Source: Triplophysa rosa (taxonomy: Eukaryota; Chordata; Actinopteri; Cypriniformes; Nemacheilidae). Taken from it: a stretch of 64,000 nucleotides of DNA. The stretch covers positions 10,849,458-10,913,457 of the forward strand of contig NC_079898.1 in assembly GCF_024868665.1 (NCBI RefSeq). Reading direction: 5' to 3'. The position numbers were made by a program, and so were the translations under genes. The stretch's first letter is position 1, and the number at the start of each line of letters is the position of its first letter. Shown here piece after piece: positions 46,301 to 56,258 of the stretch. The notes below the pieces were generated by a model. The model worked only from the letters and a program-made list of their open reading frames with translations, was not told where the DNA came from and made no database searches.

Positions 46301-49300
46301 CTGTATGTTTAGGAGTTTTTAGTAGTTTGTGTAAGTTGTTTTCAATGGCAGTGAACAACATTTTAGAATTAAATTATTTTAATGTAATTAATTTTTATAT
46401 TTATTAAAACATATGCATTCATACTTTATTTGTTTAGGGTTAGGTTTTTTTAAATTTAATTTAATAAATACCTATTTTTCCAAAGTCAATGAGTGAGAGT
46501 TAAATAATCATGTCAGCATTGACCAAAAATAATCAACCAACAACCAATGGCATTGAATAGTGTAAATTGAATGGAGCAAATAATTTTTTTTAATTAATTT
46601 TTGGGTGAACTATTCCTTAAAGTTTAAACCACCAATTGATTTTACCCAGAAGGTCCATGATAATTGTGCAACAGGCAGCATTTCGACCTCACGGAGGTAG
46701 ATTTACAGAAGCCCCCAAAGTGAGCCAAAAACAGTAGGTAGGTGCTTATTTTTAAACTGGGGCTGTAAAAAAGAAATACAAACTTGTTTGATTTACCTCA
46801 TCGGGGAAAACTCCCGTCTGAATACGGCTAATGACATTTTAGATGAATACAGATTAAAAACAAATTTCTTTTTTAAAATCACCGTTTACAAAGCAATTTA
46901 GCTCGCAACTATTGTTAATCTTTGTCTAGGCAATGGCTTCTAACATGTTTTTTACGATTTCATAGAAATTTCATTGAAGTTCACTTACTGGAACAAGTCA
47001 AATACCCCAACCAATCAAATGCTTTCCTATGTTTTAATGGCTTGGGGCAAAAATGATTAAGTTTATGTTTGTACTTGTGGGCGGGCATAGGCTTGAGGTT
47101 TTTTCTCTCTCTCTTTTTATTTTTCCTCTCACCTCCCCCTCTGTTATGGTTGGGTGATTGTTATAGCCTTTTCAGACTCAGCAGTTCAGCGTGTCTCCCT
47201 CGGTGTAGAAATGTTTTCCTAATGTCTACCATAACGTAAGGTAGTACTGCATGTAAATTTTGTAATTGTGTTGGATACAACAACAGATGTAATTAATAGT
47301 AGTACACTGACTGAATGGTTGTCAAATGACTAATTTTCAGACTGCTACAATTGACCCTTCGCAAAACCCCGCCCCCCCCCCATCATTACTGTTGCTATGT
47401 CCGACAAGCTTTCGGTATCAGCCATGCCCTCCCAGCATAAATGTGTGCACTCCCTGGAGAAATGGTGAAGAATTTCTGGAAAAATGACATAATGATTTCT
47501 GACAGAAAGGATTTGAGATAACTAACAATAATTATACCTATATTTGCGTCCACACCAGCAAACAACAACTTTACATGAATTCTAAATTCACACGATGCAG
47601 AAGGCTACTAACATTACTGTCACACAAATGGATGTATAGATAACCTAAATGTGGTGTATTAAGTTTTAATATTTACTCTGAAATTTGTAGTAATGACAAT
47701 TTTAGAGAGAGAGTAACTTCGGGCAGAGTTTTGGTCGGCCGTGATCCTTCTTTGTGAAAACGAAAGTAAACTTTTAAATATTAGTTCAGTACAGAAAAGA
47801 ATAACAGTCCGTCAGTGTCTTGATCCTCATATGTGTTAAATACAACAAACACAGTACAACTGTTGCTTTACGACTTCATTGCTGAATACGTCTTTCCTTC
47901 AAAATGTCACTGCAAATGCTGCTCTCTGAAGGCTGAAGGTGCGCTCATCACATCACAGGGACGCAAAGTATATCTTGCTAGCTTGTTCATACATGTAATA
48001 TGTACTGTAATATGTCAATATTATATCAGCCTTTAAACACCTCTTCCCGAACGCTTCCATCTGTAATTCGTACATTAATGATTCCAACAATATCGTGTCT
48101 TGTATCTGTATTGGTGTAGTTGTGATGTGAACTCCGCTATTCTCCTTCATTTAGAAGTAGGGTAAGTTATAACGTTTATCGTTATAGTGTGAATGTCCAT
48201 TAAAGCTTGGTATATATCTCTCTGTTTACTATTACAATCATTAAAAATATATTTTTTCATATTAATCACCAAAGCTCTACTACGCCAACTTGTCGGGACT
48301 GGTTTGTTTGTCGGACAAAATGGCAGTCAGTCACGGGGGCTGGATTGGTCAGATCGCCTGTCAATCAAACTGCTTGCGAAGGGTCAATTGGAACTGCATT
48401 ATGGCCTCTGGATACATACCACAAAGTTTTGCATAGGATGCAAATTGACTTCCTTTATATGAGTAGTACATTATTTCGAATACAACAGCAGTCGTTCTTT
48501 GGAGCACACACACACATCTATTCAGTAGCCTGTATTTAGAGGTTTACTATTAAAACAGTGTTGTTGGTTTTTTAACAGAGCATTTTGCACAATTAGTTTT
48601 TGTATACAATTATGTGCGACATTACACAGTCCTGCCTAAGGCATTTTGCATTTTAAATGGTGAAGGTCACTGGTCATTGCTTTTGCTTTTCTTACATTAT
48701 TAGGTCCTAATGGAGGCTACAGTCACTAATAGTGTGCACCGTATATACTTTCCTTTCACAGTTCACTGGTGTCTTCCAAGTCAGATTCCAGTAGCAGCGT
48801 GATCTGTCCCATTGACCCTTCACAGAACATGGCTGACAAACACGCTAATCCCTTCACTTCACCCCCACCTCTATTTGATGCCAATCCCTTTTTCCCACTT
48901 GCACAGCCGAATCCTTTCTTCCAAGAGTTTCCCTCTGATGCTTCTTTAACCCCCTCACTCTCTAGCTCAGCTCACTATCAATCTGAGCCAGCTTCCTCCT
49001 GGTCTGGTGGTAATCCTACCCCAGATTTGCTAAGGATTGGCAACAGCAAAGGACCTTCAGGGATATCCCAAATAGATGGCTTAATTGATGCATCTATTTC
49101 TCACTTCGAGGATGAAGCTGACTTTGGAATATTTGCTGAGGACAGACTCAAGTCTTCAGAGAAAGGGAAAGAAACAGAGAATATGGTTACAACCCCAACT
49201 GTCCTTGTGAAACCAAAGAATGAAGAGCCCTTAGGTGGTTTGGATAGTTTAACTGATACAAATGATCTAACCTATTTAGAGAAAACTGCTTCAGCAGGTA

Positions 49301-51891
49301 CTACAACTGGAGAGATGTCTAAGGAAACTTCTGCTAACACACCTCAGGTTTCAGGAAGTGATGGTAATTCGAACAAGTCTGACCTCACTAATCCTGATCC
49401 GTTTGGTTTCCCAGAATTTAACCCCAATTTATCTGAAATAATTTTACCTGAGAATTCAAGTTTAGAATTTTCTGCACTGAACGCACTTGCATGCCCTTAT
49501 CCTGCGCTGTCAAATGTCCAAAATAATGAAGTCGGTGGTGATACCATGACTCCCAAAGACCGGCCTGAGATGTGCCTGACCTCTCAATATGCAAAACCAT
49601 CTTTCACACAGCCTTCACTATTAGATGACATTTTTAATACCGAACTCATCACTATTGAATTATCAGATGATGCTCATGTGAGTCCTGAAGCAACAGAGTT
49701 TGCTAAGGATGTGGAATCTGTAAAAATTAACGAGGATCCTGTGCCATGCTGTAGAAACTCAGATGATGCCCTGGAACCATCCAGCGAGACATCTGATTCC
49801 CAAGGAAGAGAATTAGACAACCTGTCCATTGAGCCTGGTCATTTTCCACACTGTGACTTCACGTCAAGTATAAAACAATCAGATGAAGGAGTTTTGGATT
49901 CAGATGCCTCACTCGTTGAATCATCTGAGACTTCGGGATTCCACAGTCCATCAGCACCTAGTTCCCCAGTTGCAATACCACTGGACAATGAAGACAATTT
50001 AGGAGCAGGTATGGACACAAAGTTCCAAAATGAATCAGAAGATGGTCTTTCAGATAGTGCCAATACTAGTGATCTCTTTTCTGAGATAAAATTCCCTGTT
50101 CCTGATAACCTCAATGACATCTCTTTCTCATTTTTAAACACTGTGTCTAATGAAGTGCATGTGGATGAACAGAAAGTCTGTGAATTTCCAAACAACCCCT
50201 CTAAGAATGATCTAATAGGCATTGTACTCTCCAGCACTGGCGAAGGGCAAGAAATCATACAGTCTGATGGGCAAACAATCCCTGCAGAACATCTCAATCC
50301 CACCACTGAAGTTAAAAGTGGGACAAATGAAGATTCATTGATTCTAAACTCTGCACTCTCACCTCCAAGTGTGATTGTGCACAGTATGTACAGAAGTGCA
50401 GATTCAGACCAGTACCTTACTTGCATATCTCAGCAGGATTCAATATCCCCCTCCTTAGAGCTTACTCAGGAACTGAAGCCCAAACATGATCAGTCTGGGG
50501 AAGACACTTTACTATTTGGGTCCTTGCCAGAACATATCACAGTCCCTGATGTCATGCCAAATGCTGTAGAAGAAATGGATTGTGTGCGAAATCAGGTTGT
50601 AGTAGAACATTTTAAACCTCAGGAAACTTTGCCAAAAAATGAGTGCCCTCAGGGAGACGTTCAACTGAATAATTGCAAACCTTCAGGGGACAGTCCTGAG
50701 TCTGACATACCAAAAGATATGATGCCAAAAATTAACATCTCAAAGGATCTAATAGCAGAACTTGAGGCTCAGCTTGCGCCGTTAAAAACTGAAACATGTC
50801 CTGTAGATAACTGTGAAACGAATCCATTTCAACCAAATCATTTCCACAGTGAGCAAACAGACAGATGTCCCAGTGAAACAGTTGGGTCTTTATTTAATTT
50901 TGCCCATGCGAATGTTTGTGTTTCAAATTGTGCATCAGAAGAAACCAAAAGCATCACTCAGGACCTGGTCATAACTGATTTATTTGCTCCCAATCAACTT
51001 GAAACACCCCAGTGTAATAGTCCCGTCACACACCCTAAATCTGCAGAGACTCATAATGTCCTGGAATCACAGAGTCTAACAAGGCAAATAACACATTCTG
51101 TGACACCTGACTTATTCCCTGTTAACTGGCCACTCCCATCAGCCTTTGAGCCACCAGCATTGGCTTCAGCGGATAACCATAGCCTCTGTTTCCCCTCTTC
51201 TGCATTTGACCCATTACCTATAGCTTCCTCAACACCACAAGTAGCGGTAGACACTAACGCGATGCCCCAGCAATTCCCCTTTCCCATAATTCCCTCTACC
51301 TCAGAGCAGTCATGGCCACATCCAGCACTTAATGATCCTTTTCTCCCGGAAAATTCACAGACAACCAATCATCAGAGCAGGTGAGGTTTCAAATGCTATT
51401 TTTCTGGGTGACATGGGAGGCTGAAGTCCTCAAGGTCATGATGGGTAGTTCGGGTCTGTTGTCGCCTGTCAAAAACACTGTCGGTTTTTGACATTTCTTA
51501 GGCGCACCTATCACCTCCGTTTCATTTTCAGAATCTTCTGAATGTGGGTTTTACAATCTGTAATTACTGAAACATCACAGCTTAATGCAACAAATAAATT
51601 TGATGTCGCTAAACATATGGACAGTGTCAACGTAAGTGATGTCATCAATGCATGTATTATTGCTACAAGACAGTTTCAGTAACAACAGAGTTCCTGTTTT
51701 AGCATAGATGGGGTGAGTCTGTGATGCGTTTCAAAATGTCATATCTAAAAATGGTGCTTTGGGGTTGTGCAAGGTCTGTGGTCCCGTGATCTGTGGTTCT
51801 CGGGACTCCTTCTTCTTCTTCTTCTTCATCTTCTCTATTGTGTTAATTTGTTTGGTGATGGTAGCATGTGTCTTGATTTCTCCATGGACAG

Positions 51892-51928
<37 letters not shown>

Positions 51929-52994
51929 CTCTTGTGGATCCCACAGTAGGGACTGGAGCCTCACTTCAATTAGCAGGTGTTAACCAAGTCAATAAGGAGT
52001 GTATGTGGTTAGGCCCACAGGAAGCTTGTGTTAACAAATTTTAGTTCTTGTGTCTTTGGGGCTTAGTTGTTTTCTCTGCATGTTTGTTGTCTCTGTTGAC
52101 TGACACTGCACCTGTTATGGGGGGGGGGTGTTGGCTGCCTACTGAAGTAAACTTTATTATCTTCCTAAGATCGCCTTGTGTTGGTCTCTGTCTTCTAGTC
52201 CACATCCAGTAAAGCCATTGACACCCTCTGATGACAAAAGATCAGAGGGTCGCTCAGTACTGGAGAAGCTTAAATCCACCATCCACTCAGGACGAAGCCA
52301 TCATTCAGACCAGGATGCTGACAAGAAGGTAAGACAAAAAGGTATTCCTTTCCCCTGCCATGGATGGAAATTACAGACAGATTAAAAAAAAAATGTCCAT
52401 CATTTTTGAGACAGAAATTTCCTGAATTTTTGAGACAATGCTTCCTGCCATTGACATACATTTCTATCAATTTAGTTTTTCAGTGTTGTATTGTAGAGGG
52501 CGCTGTTACCAATCTTCTGAAAGGGTACAGAATACACAGATCCAAAAACAGCAAATATTGTTTTGCTTATTGTTCTGAAACCAACCTGTGTCTTTGTTGA
52601 ATAGGTTGTAATTTTTAAAAAACCTACCCACATTCGAAAGGTGATAAAAATATTGATTTTTTTTCTGTTGTTAAAGCAGAGGCTCAAGTTGTTGCTGTTA
52701 CAAGTTTTATTAACTTTTCTTCTTTCTCTATGTTAGCTGCTAGTGGAGGGAGGTGGATCATACTATCATTTGAACCACAGCGAGCTGGTCAACTTGTTGA
52801 TCCAGAGAGATACAGAGCTCAAGCAGGAGCGAGAGGAGTACCAAAGGCGAGGAACGCTGCTGGAGAAGCGCGAGGTGGAGCTGAAGAAGATGAAAGTTAC
52901 CATCAGAGATCTAGAGGACTACATTGACACGCTGCTTGTACGCATCATGGAACAGACCCCTACGCTGCTGCAGGTCAACCCAAGGAGGAAATGA
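34358..52994 (+). CDS. rab11fip5: Rab11 family-interacting protein 5 (complete)
   Basis: Class I Rab11-FIPs tether Rab11 recycling-endosome vesicles to membranes and steer endocytic recycling. Coding exons 34358-34734, 41414-41922, 42329-43052, [cassette 48762-51380], 52199-52328 and 52737-52994 join in frame: 665 aa without the cassette, 1538 aa with it. Exon 1 is a C2 domain (HVQVTVLRARGLRAKG, DVYTIIQLGKEKYST, DPEWGEECSFEL). Exon 2 continues WYRLHSKTGKKEKERGEL and MYDLSMKDKPRSAF as in human FIP5, plus FFLRGKLRKSS and a Ser-rich tract. The last exon is the Rab-binding coiled coil (YYHLNHSELVNLLIQR, DLEDYIDTLLVRIM) ending TPTLLQV as in FIP5. The ATG was chosen because the upstream frame opens only from GTG. 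sfxn5 follows on the same strand, as neighbours at human 2p13. A teleost a/b suffix was not assigned. Confidence 0.92.
35174..36453. repeat. hAT-like element inside a MITE, with 8-bp duplication CTAGTTCA
   Basis: The termini CAGAAGTGTAAAGAGTA and (reverse complement) CAGTGGTGTAAAGTATTT are inverted repeats. Direct repeats CTAGTTCA lie at 35166-35173 and 36454-36461. The host is a MITE of the AGGGATAGTTCACCCAAAA type, split by the insertion. There is no transposase frame. Confidence 0.75.
35290..35523. repeat. CCCGGTTTCACAGACAAGG inverted-repeat element, nested
   Basis: Left end CCCGGTTTCACAGACAAGGC and right end GCCTTGTCTGTGAAACCGGG are perfect inverted repeats. It sits inside 35174-36453, so it inserted later. 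Older copies are near 28840-29060 and 12680-12740. Confidence 0.85.
36481..36698. repeat. MITE, TTAAAGGGTTAGTTCA type
   Basis: It starts TTAAAGGGTTAGTTCAAC and ends TTTTTGGGTGAACTATTC, with the family core (AAAGAAGAGATTTTGAG) between. Confidence 0.7.
36737..36987. repeat. MITE, TTAAAGGAGTAGTTCACCC type
   Basis: It starts TTAAAGGAGTAGTTCACCCA and ends GAGTGAACTTTCCCTG. The core includes CATTGACGTCCATTGCATGG, the usual interior phrase of this family. Confidence 0.7.
37174..38318. repeat. Nonautonomous element with TTAAAG termini and an internal degenerate tandem array
   Basis: Right-hand phrases AATTATAGCACTTAAAC-like and GTCAGATTTTCATGAAATGT, and left-hand GGTCCACAGAATGTGTCTGT with AGTGCAAATGAGCTGCTG, match a dispersed element I recognise from cyprinids. 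Between about 37488 and 37775 there are about five degenerate units of roughly 60 bases sharing ACACTGCTTTCTATAAGTGA and GTGTTTACAGACCATAC. Confidence 0.6.
38490..38614. repeat. Minimal 125-bp fold-back MITE
   Basis: It is practically only the two inverted arms of the family: TTAAAGTGATAGTTCACCCA at the left and TGGGTGAACTATCACTTTAA at the right, with the shared AATTCTGTCAT word in both arms. Confidence 0.85.
42195..42271. repeat. Perfect 35-bp inverted repeat with 7-base loop in rab11fip5 intron 2
   Basis: The arms 42195-42229 and 42237-42271 are exactly complementary (CCACACATCTGGACACGCCG at the left start, CGGCGTGTCCAGATGTGTGG at the right end) around loop CATTTGT. The stem is G/C-rich against an A/T-rich intron. 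It is not part of any repeat family I recognise. Confidence 0.9.
44062..44205 (+). repeat. tRNA-derived SINE
   Basis: An A-box-like AGCTCAATTGACAGAGC and a B-box-like GGGTTCAATTTCC are spaced as in a tRNA gene, and the tail GTATAGCTTCAGCTTGAATG, CACTGCAAGTCGCTT is the one attached to a common cyprinid SINE. It does not fold as an intact tRNA, so it is not called as one. Confidence 0.75.
44320..46308. repeat. Outer DNA element interrupted by a Tc1-like fold-back
   Basis: Left ACATACAGCCACGGAAACAA followed by AAGAGACCATTT, and right AAATGGTCTCTTAATTG followed by CCAGCTGTATGT, are inverted termini. Removing 44653-46153 leaves an element of about 0.5 kb. Confidence 0.7.
44653..46153. mobile_element. 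Tc1/mariner-like fold-back element, defective
   Basis: It is flanked by TA on both sides (44651-44652 and 46154-46155), with termini CAGGTGATGGTCATGTAATT and its mirror. The plus strand from about 45327 to 45866 encodes the C-terminal part of a Tc1-like transposase: WGAMSSAGVGPL, FQQDLAPAHSAK, NWPANSPDLNPIENLWG (catalytic DDE-region residues). The left arm 44653-45252 is an inverted copy of 45519-46153, so the 5' half, including the DNA-binding domain, has been replaced by an antisense copy of the 3' half. It cannot encode a complete transposase. Confidence 0.9.
47348..48390. repeat. TIR element with CAATTGACCCTTCGCAA ends
   Basis: The left end CAATTGACCCTTCGCAA (47348-47364) and right end TTGCGAAGGGTCAATTG (48374-48390) are perfect 17-bp inverted repeats about 1.04 kb apart. 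GTCCGACAAGC near 47400 and TCGGACAAAATGG near 48313 form a further inverted pair. No transposase domain was recognised. Confidence 0.7.
48762..51380 (+). CDS. rab11fip5: rab11fip5 giant cassette exon with NPF and DPF motifs
   Basis: This 2619-base exon has a CACAG acceptor (ending 48761) and a GTGAGG donor (51381), enters in phase 2 and leaves in phase 2, so it can be included or skipped without changing the frame. It is one open frame of 873 codons of disordered, acidic, Ser/Pro-rich sequence without a folded domain. It carries four NPF tripeptides (HANPFTS, DANPFFP, QPNPFFQ, ETNPFQP), which bind EH domains (EHD, Reps1), and DPF tripeptides (PDPFGF, NDPFLP) of the AP-2 ear type. Related class I FIPs also have a large NPF-bearing variable exon. 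Splicing choice is inference from phase. Confidence 0.85.
51893..51926. repeat. (CA)n microsatellite
   Basis: An uninterrupted CA dinucleotide tract of about 33 bases in rab11fip5 intron between the cassette exon and the penultimate exon. Confidence 0.95.
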
Positions 52995-54803
52995 TACAAC
53001 ACATGCTCAGCTATGCCTCCACAAATCCTGGGCAGACTTCACAACCCTGCACTGCTACAGCATAGAGAGTTACAACTGGCGTTAGTTGATGTGTTTGAAA
53101 GAGATGGTGTAGGTTTGGCATGTCTGGGGTCCATAGAACACAGGTACACTTTCATAGATGGGTGGGATGATTTTTATGTGTCGGCAGATACTCACTTTAA
53201 CCCAACAAATCATTAAAACATGATAGCCCAAGCTATGTACCAAAATCACCTGTAGGAAGGCATGTGTTGTGCCAGTCTTCTGAAGCTAGAGGGAATGCAC
53301 GAAGACAAACATTGATTTATCTTTTTTATTTTCGATCACGTTTTGACATGCCGTTTTGCTTGAACAGAGAGAACAAGAGTGGCGAAGTTAGAGAGAGGAA
53401 GAATAGAACCTTAAAGCAAAGAAAGAGAGCAGAATAAGCCAGTTTGTAATCTGCTTGTGCCTCCCTAAATGTCTTCCGCACTTTACATAGGAGCAGAGGC
53501 TCACAATAACTGACCTTCTAGCTCCCGTTTGTGGGTCAGCGTCCTTCCTCTTCCTGCCCTCGCTTGAGCCAATGCACGCACATCGCTGCCAGTGCTTTCA
53601 GGTGTAATGAACAGGATATATACTGTATTCATTGCATATATGCCACTTGGACAAATGCCAAACGCTGCCTTATCATACAGTATCGCCTCCATTCTGTTGT
53701 TGCTGAAGTCATCACTTTAATTTGTTTGCACATCATATTGCAATACAAAGGCGATGGAGTGTTTAACTTTGCAGAGACTGTTAAGTAGAGGAAAGAACAA
53801 ATGAAGTGTGCAGTTGCGATAACCATGAAATAGCAAACGCCCTAAATTAACGTTACAGTATTCTCAGTACAGCAGCGGCTCTGGCCAGTCAATGTTTCTG
53901 TAATTCTGTAAAGTTATTCTGGTGTTATTCTGATGTTGCCACTATCAGTGTTGCCACTGTCTGTGTACAATGTAGCATTCTGTGTAGATATGATATAGAG
54001 GCATATGTCACAGCACTTTTACAGTTGTTCTTTCTCAACCGCTTAGGAAGTGCACAGTGGAAAACACATGTACATGCACAGAATAGTAGTAATAATCCTC
54101 TAAACACAGTGTTCCAGTGGTACTAAACTTCTGATAGTCTCTGCTAGAAAGCTCAACATTTATCAACGATGTATTTCTATGAGAAGCACTTAAGGGTGTG
54201 CTCTGCCTTCCATTTAAAGTTGAGTTTGTCTCGGACTGTTGAATGATGGGAAGATTTATGAATGTTCATTTATTAAGGCTTAATTTAAAAGTTTACAAGA
54301 GTATGTTGTTTTAATTATGCAAATATTTATTGTTCTGTTTGTTTTAAAATAGCCTTTATTTTTGTGGCCTTTTTGTTTGTCACCTTTTGTGGTTTAAAGT
54401 TCTCTACGATCTGTTAATTGTTATTCGCTTATTTAGTTTTAAATGCAACCGTTCGTTATGCTGTACATGATGATTTCTTTCCGTTGTGCTTTGGCTTTCA
54501 TTTCTAAGGTCAGTAGGAACACAGAAAACAATAGGCTTTTGCAGATTTGAAGAAATATATAGTTTTCTAGGGTTTAAACTGATGGAATGTGATATATTTG
54601 TGTAGGTTGCTACTGTGTCTAATGCCAGTTTATAGAAATACAAACACGCCTGCAGGAGGTATGTTCAAGTGCCCTTGGCTGAGTGTTATCATGGAATGTG
54701 TCGATGAGAATGAGTGTAGAAGAATATTTATATGCTTTTAATGGTGAAATTGATAATCAAAGCTACATTTTATGTAGTACAAACTCTGGAACTTGCAAAT
54801 AAA
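52995..54803 (+). other. rab11fip5 3' UTR
   Basis: The sequence follows the TGA at 52992-52994, is free of recognised repeats and has no coding frame with domain similarity. The first convincing downstream signal is AATAAA at 54798-54803, suggesting a UTR of about 1.8 kb. Confidence 0.6.
54798..54803 (+). terminator. Candidate polyadenylation signal of rab11fip5
   Basis: Canonical AATAAA followed by a GT/T-rich stretch (TTGTGTTTACT). Other weak A/T-rich candidates exist, so use is inferred. Confidence 0.55.
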
Positions 54804-54820
54804 ACTTGTGTTTACTATAT

Positions 54821-56152
54821 TATACACTTATTTATTTTTAGAGGTCTGAAGTTTTTCTTTTCTTGACATTTAAAACTAGATTTTTAAAAGAAAGAATAGA
54901 AAAGAATGACTTTAAAATTGTAAGAACGGTAGGCAGTTTCATGCAATTCTTGCAGTAGGTCTTCCTTTTTGATTGTACGTTTAAGTGGATTCCTGTTGAT
55001 TCCTGTCACAATCAAAACCAGAACAGCTTAAGTTAACCTCAATGTTTAGTAGCATATATGCACCAAATGTTCTGTGGAACCATTTCTTTAAGGTGCAAAG
55101 AGTTCAAGTGCTTCTATGAGGTGCGGTTTGGGTGGATGTTCAGGGTGTACTTACACGAGTGTCCTCTGGGGGTTGTGATGTTTTCTTTTTCTGATGCCTC
55201 AAATCTGAGAGATGTTCAGTTGACTTTTGGTGTGTTAATAAGCATCTCTGCAAAGAAACTGTCTCTGTAGAATAAATAAACTTTTCACTTTGGGATGCAT
55301 CTCAGTATGTTGTTATTTTACAGTGTGAGGAAGTTGCTAATCAGAATAATGCAAAATAACAGCATGTTCACACAATCCAATTCAAAATATTTCACTCGCA
55401 TATTGCAATATAGTGAGCATATTTTAGATTCAGCTGTCAACGTGTCTAATGCTTAACCTAAACTGTAATGGATGCATAGTAAGAATTAGACATATTTAGC
55501 GATTTTTACTTTATATTTTAAAGAACGTTAGAAACCAAACAACATTGAACCCCATTGACTTTCACTGTTTGGCCAGAAACCAATGAGACATATCTCAAAA
55601 TATCTTATTTTGTGTTTAAAACAGAAAGAAAGTCATACAGGTTTGCAATGACATATGGTGAGTAAATCATGCAAGAATATTTTTTTTGGGGTGAACTACC
55701 CCTTTAAAACATCATCCGTTAAACATAGGCCTAGCAAGATTTCATTATAATACTTAGGACACTGCTACAAAAATGTAGTTTAGATTTTTTTTAAATAAAG
55801 TATATTCAAGAATAATTAGCCTACTGTTTATTTAATATGATATATTATTATTGTAGGCCATGCTTTGTACATCAGAAGCTTGGCCATATTTTAGATGAGA
55901 CACATTGCAGTTATGAGGGAAAATATGTATTTTCATATACAGTAATAAATGTAATTACCTAAACTAAACTATGCAAAAGACAAAGGCTTAAAAAAAAGAA
56001 AGATTTTCCTAAAGTTCGACTATCCGACATCTGTATTAACATATCGGCCATTTATAATACACGAATTACATTTTAACATGTATTTATTTAGCAAACGCTT
56101 TTATCCATTAGAGAGAATAAAACATTTTGCCTACTATGATCCGGAGGAAAAC
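54821..56152. other. Intergenic DNA between rab11fip5 and sfxn5
   Basis: No exon was recognised. It contains a MITE right half (about 55520-55707, ending GGGGTGAACTACCCCTTTAA) and a SINE-tail-like phrase (TTTAGCAAACGCTTTTATCC, about 56088-56107). Confidence 0.5.
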
Positions 56153-56172
56153 GACATTACCCAAAATGCATC
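56153..56172 (+). promoter_or_regulatory. ZNF143-like site in the putative sfxn5 promoter
   Basis: GACATTACCCAAAATGCATC resembles the ZNF143/Staf element (ACATTTCCCAGAATGC). It lies about 90 bases upstream of the sfxn5 ATG, a usual position in TATA-less housekeeping promoters. Motif reading only. Confidence 0.4.
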
Positions 56173-56258
56173 AAAACGGATGACGACTCAAGCCCTCTAG
56201 GAAACAAGATCCCTTTCAGAGCTCTGATAAACAACCTTATTGAATAGCACTACCTGCC

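Larger units (their letters stand above)
43053..48761 (+). other. rab11fip5 intron 3 (to cassette exon)
   Basis: The intron is 5.7 kb and contains a SINE (44062-44205), an outer transposon (44320-46308) hosting a Tc1-like fold-back (44653-46153), and a TIR element (47348-48390). If the cassette is skipped the intron extends to 52198. No further exon with matching phase was recognised. Confidence 0.55.
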
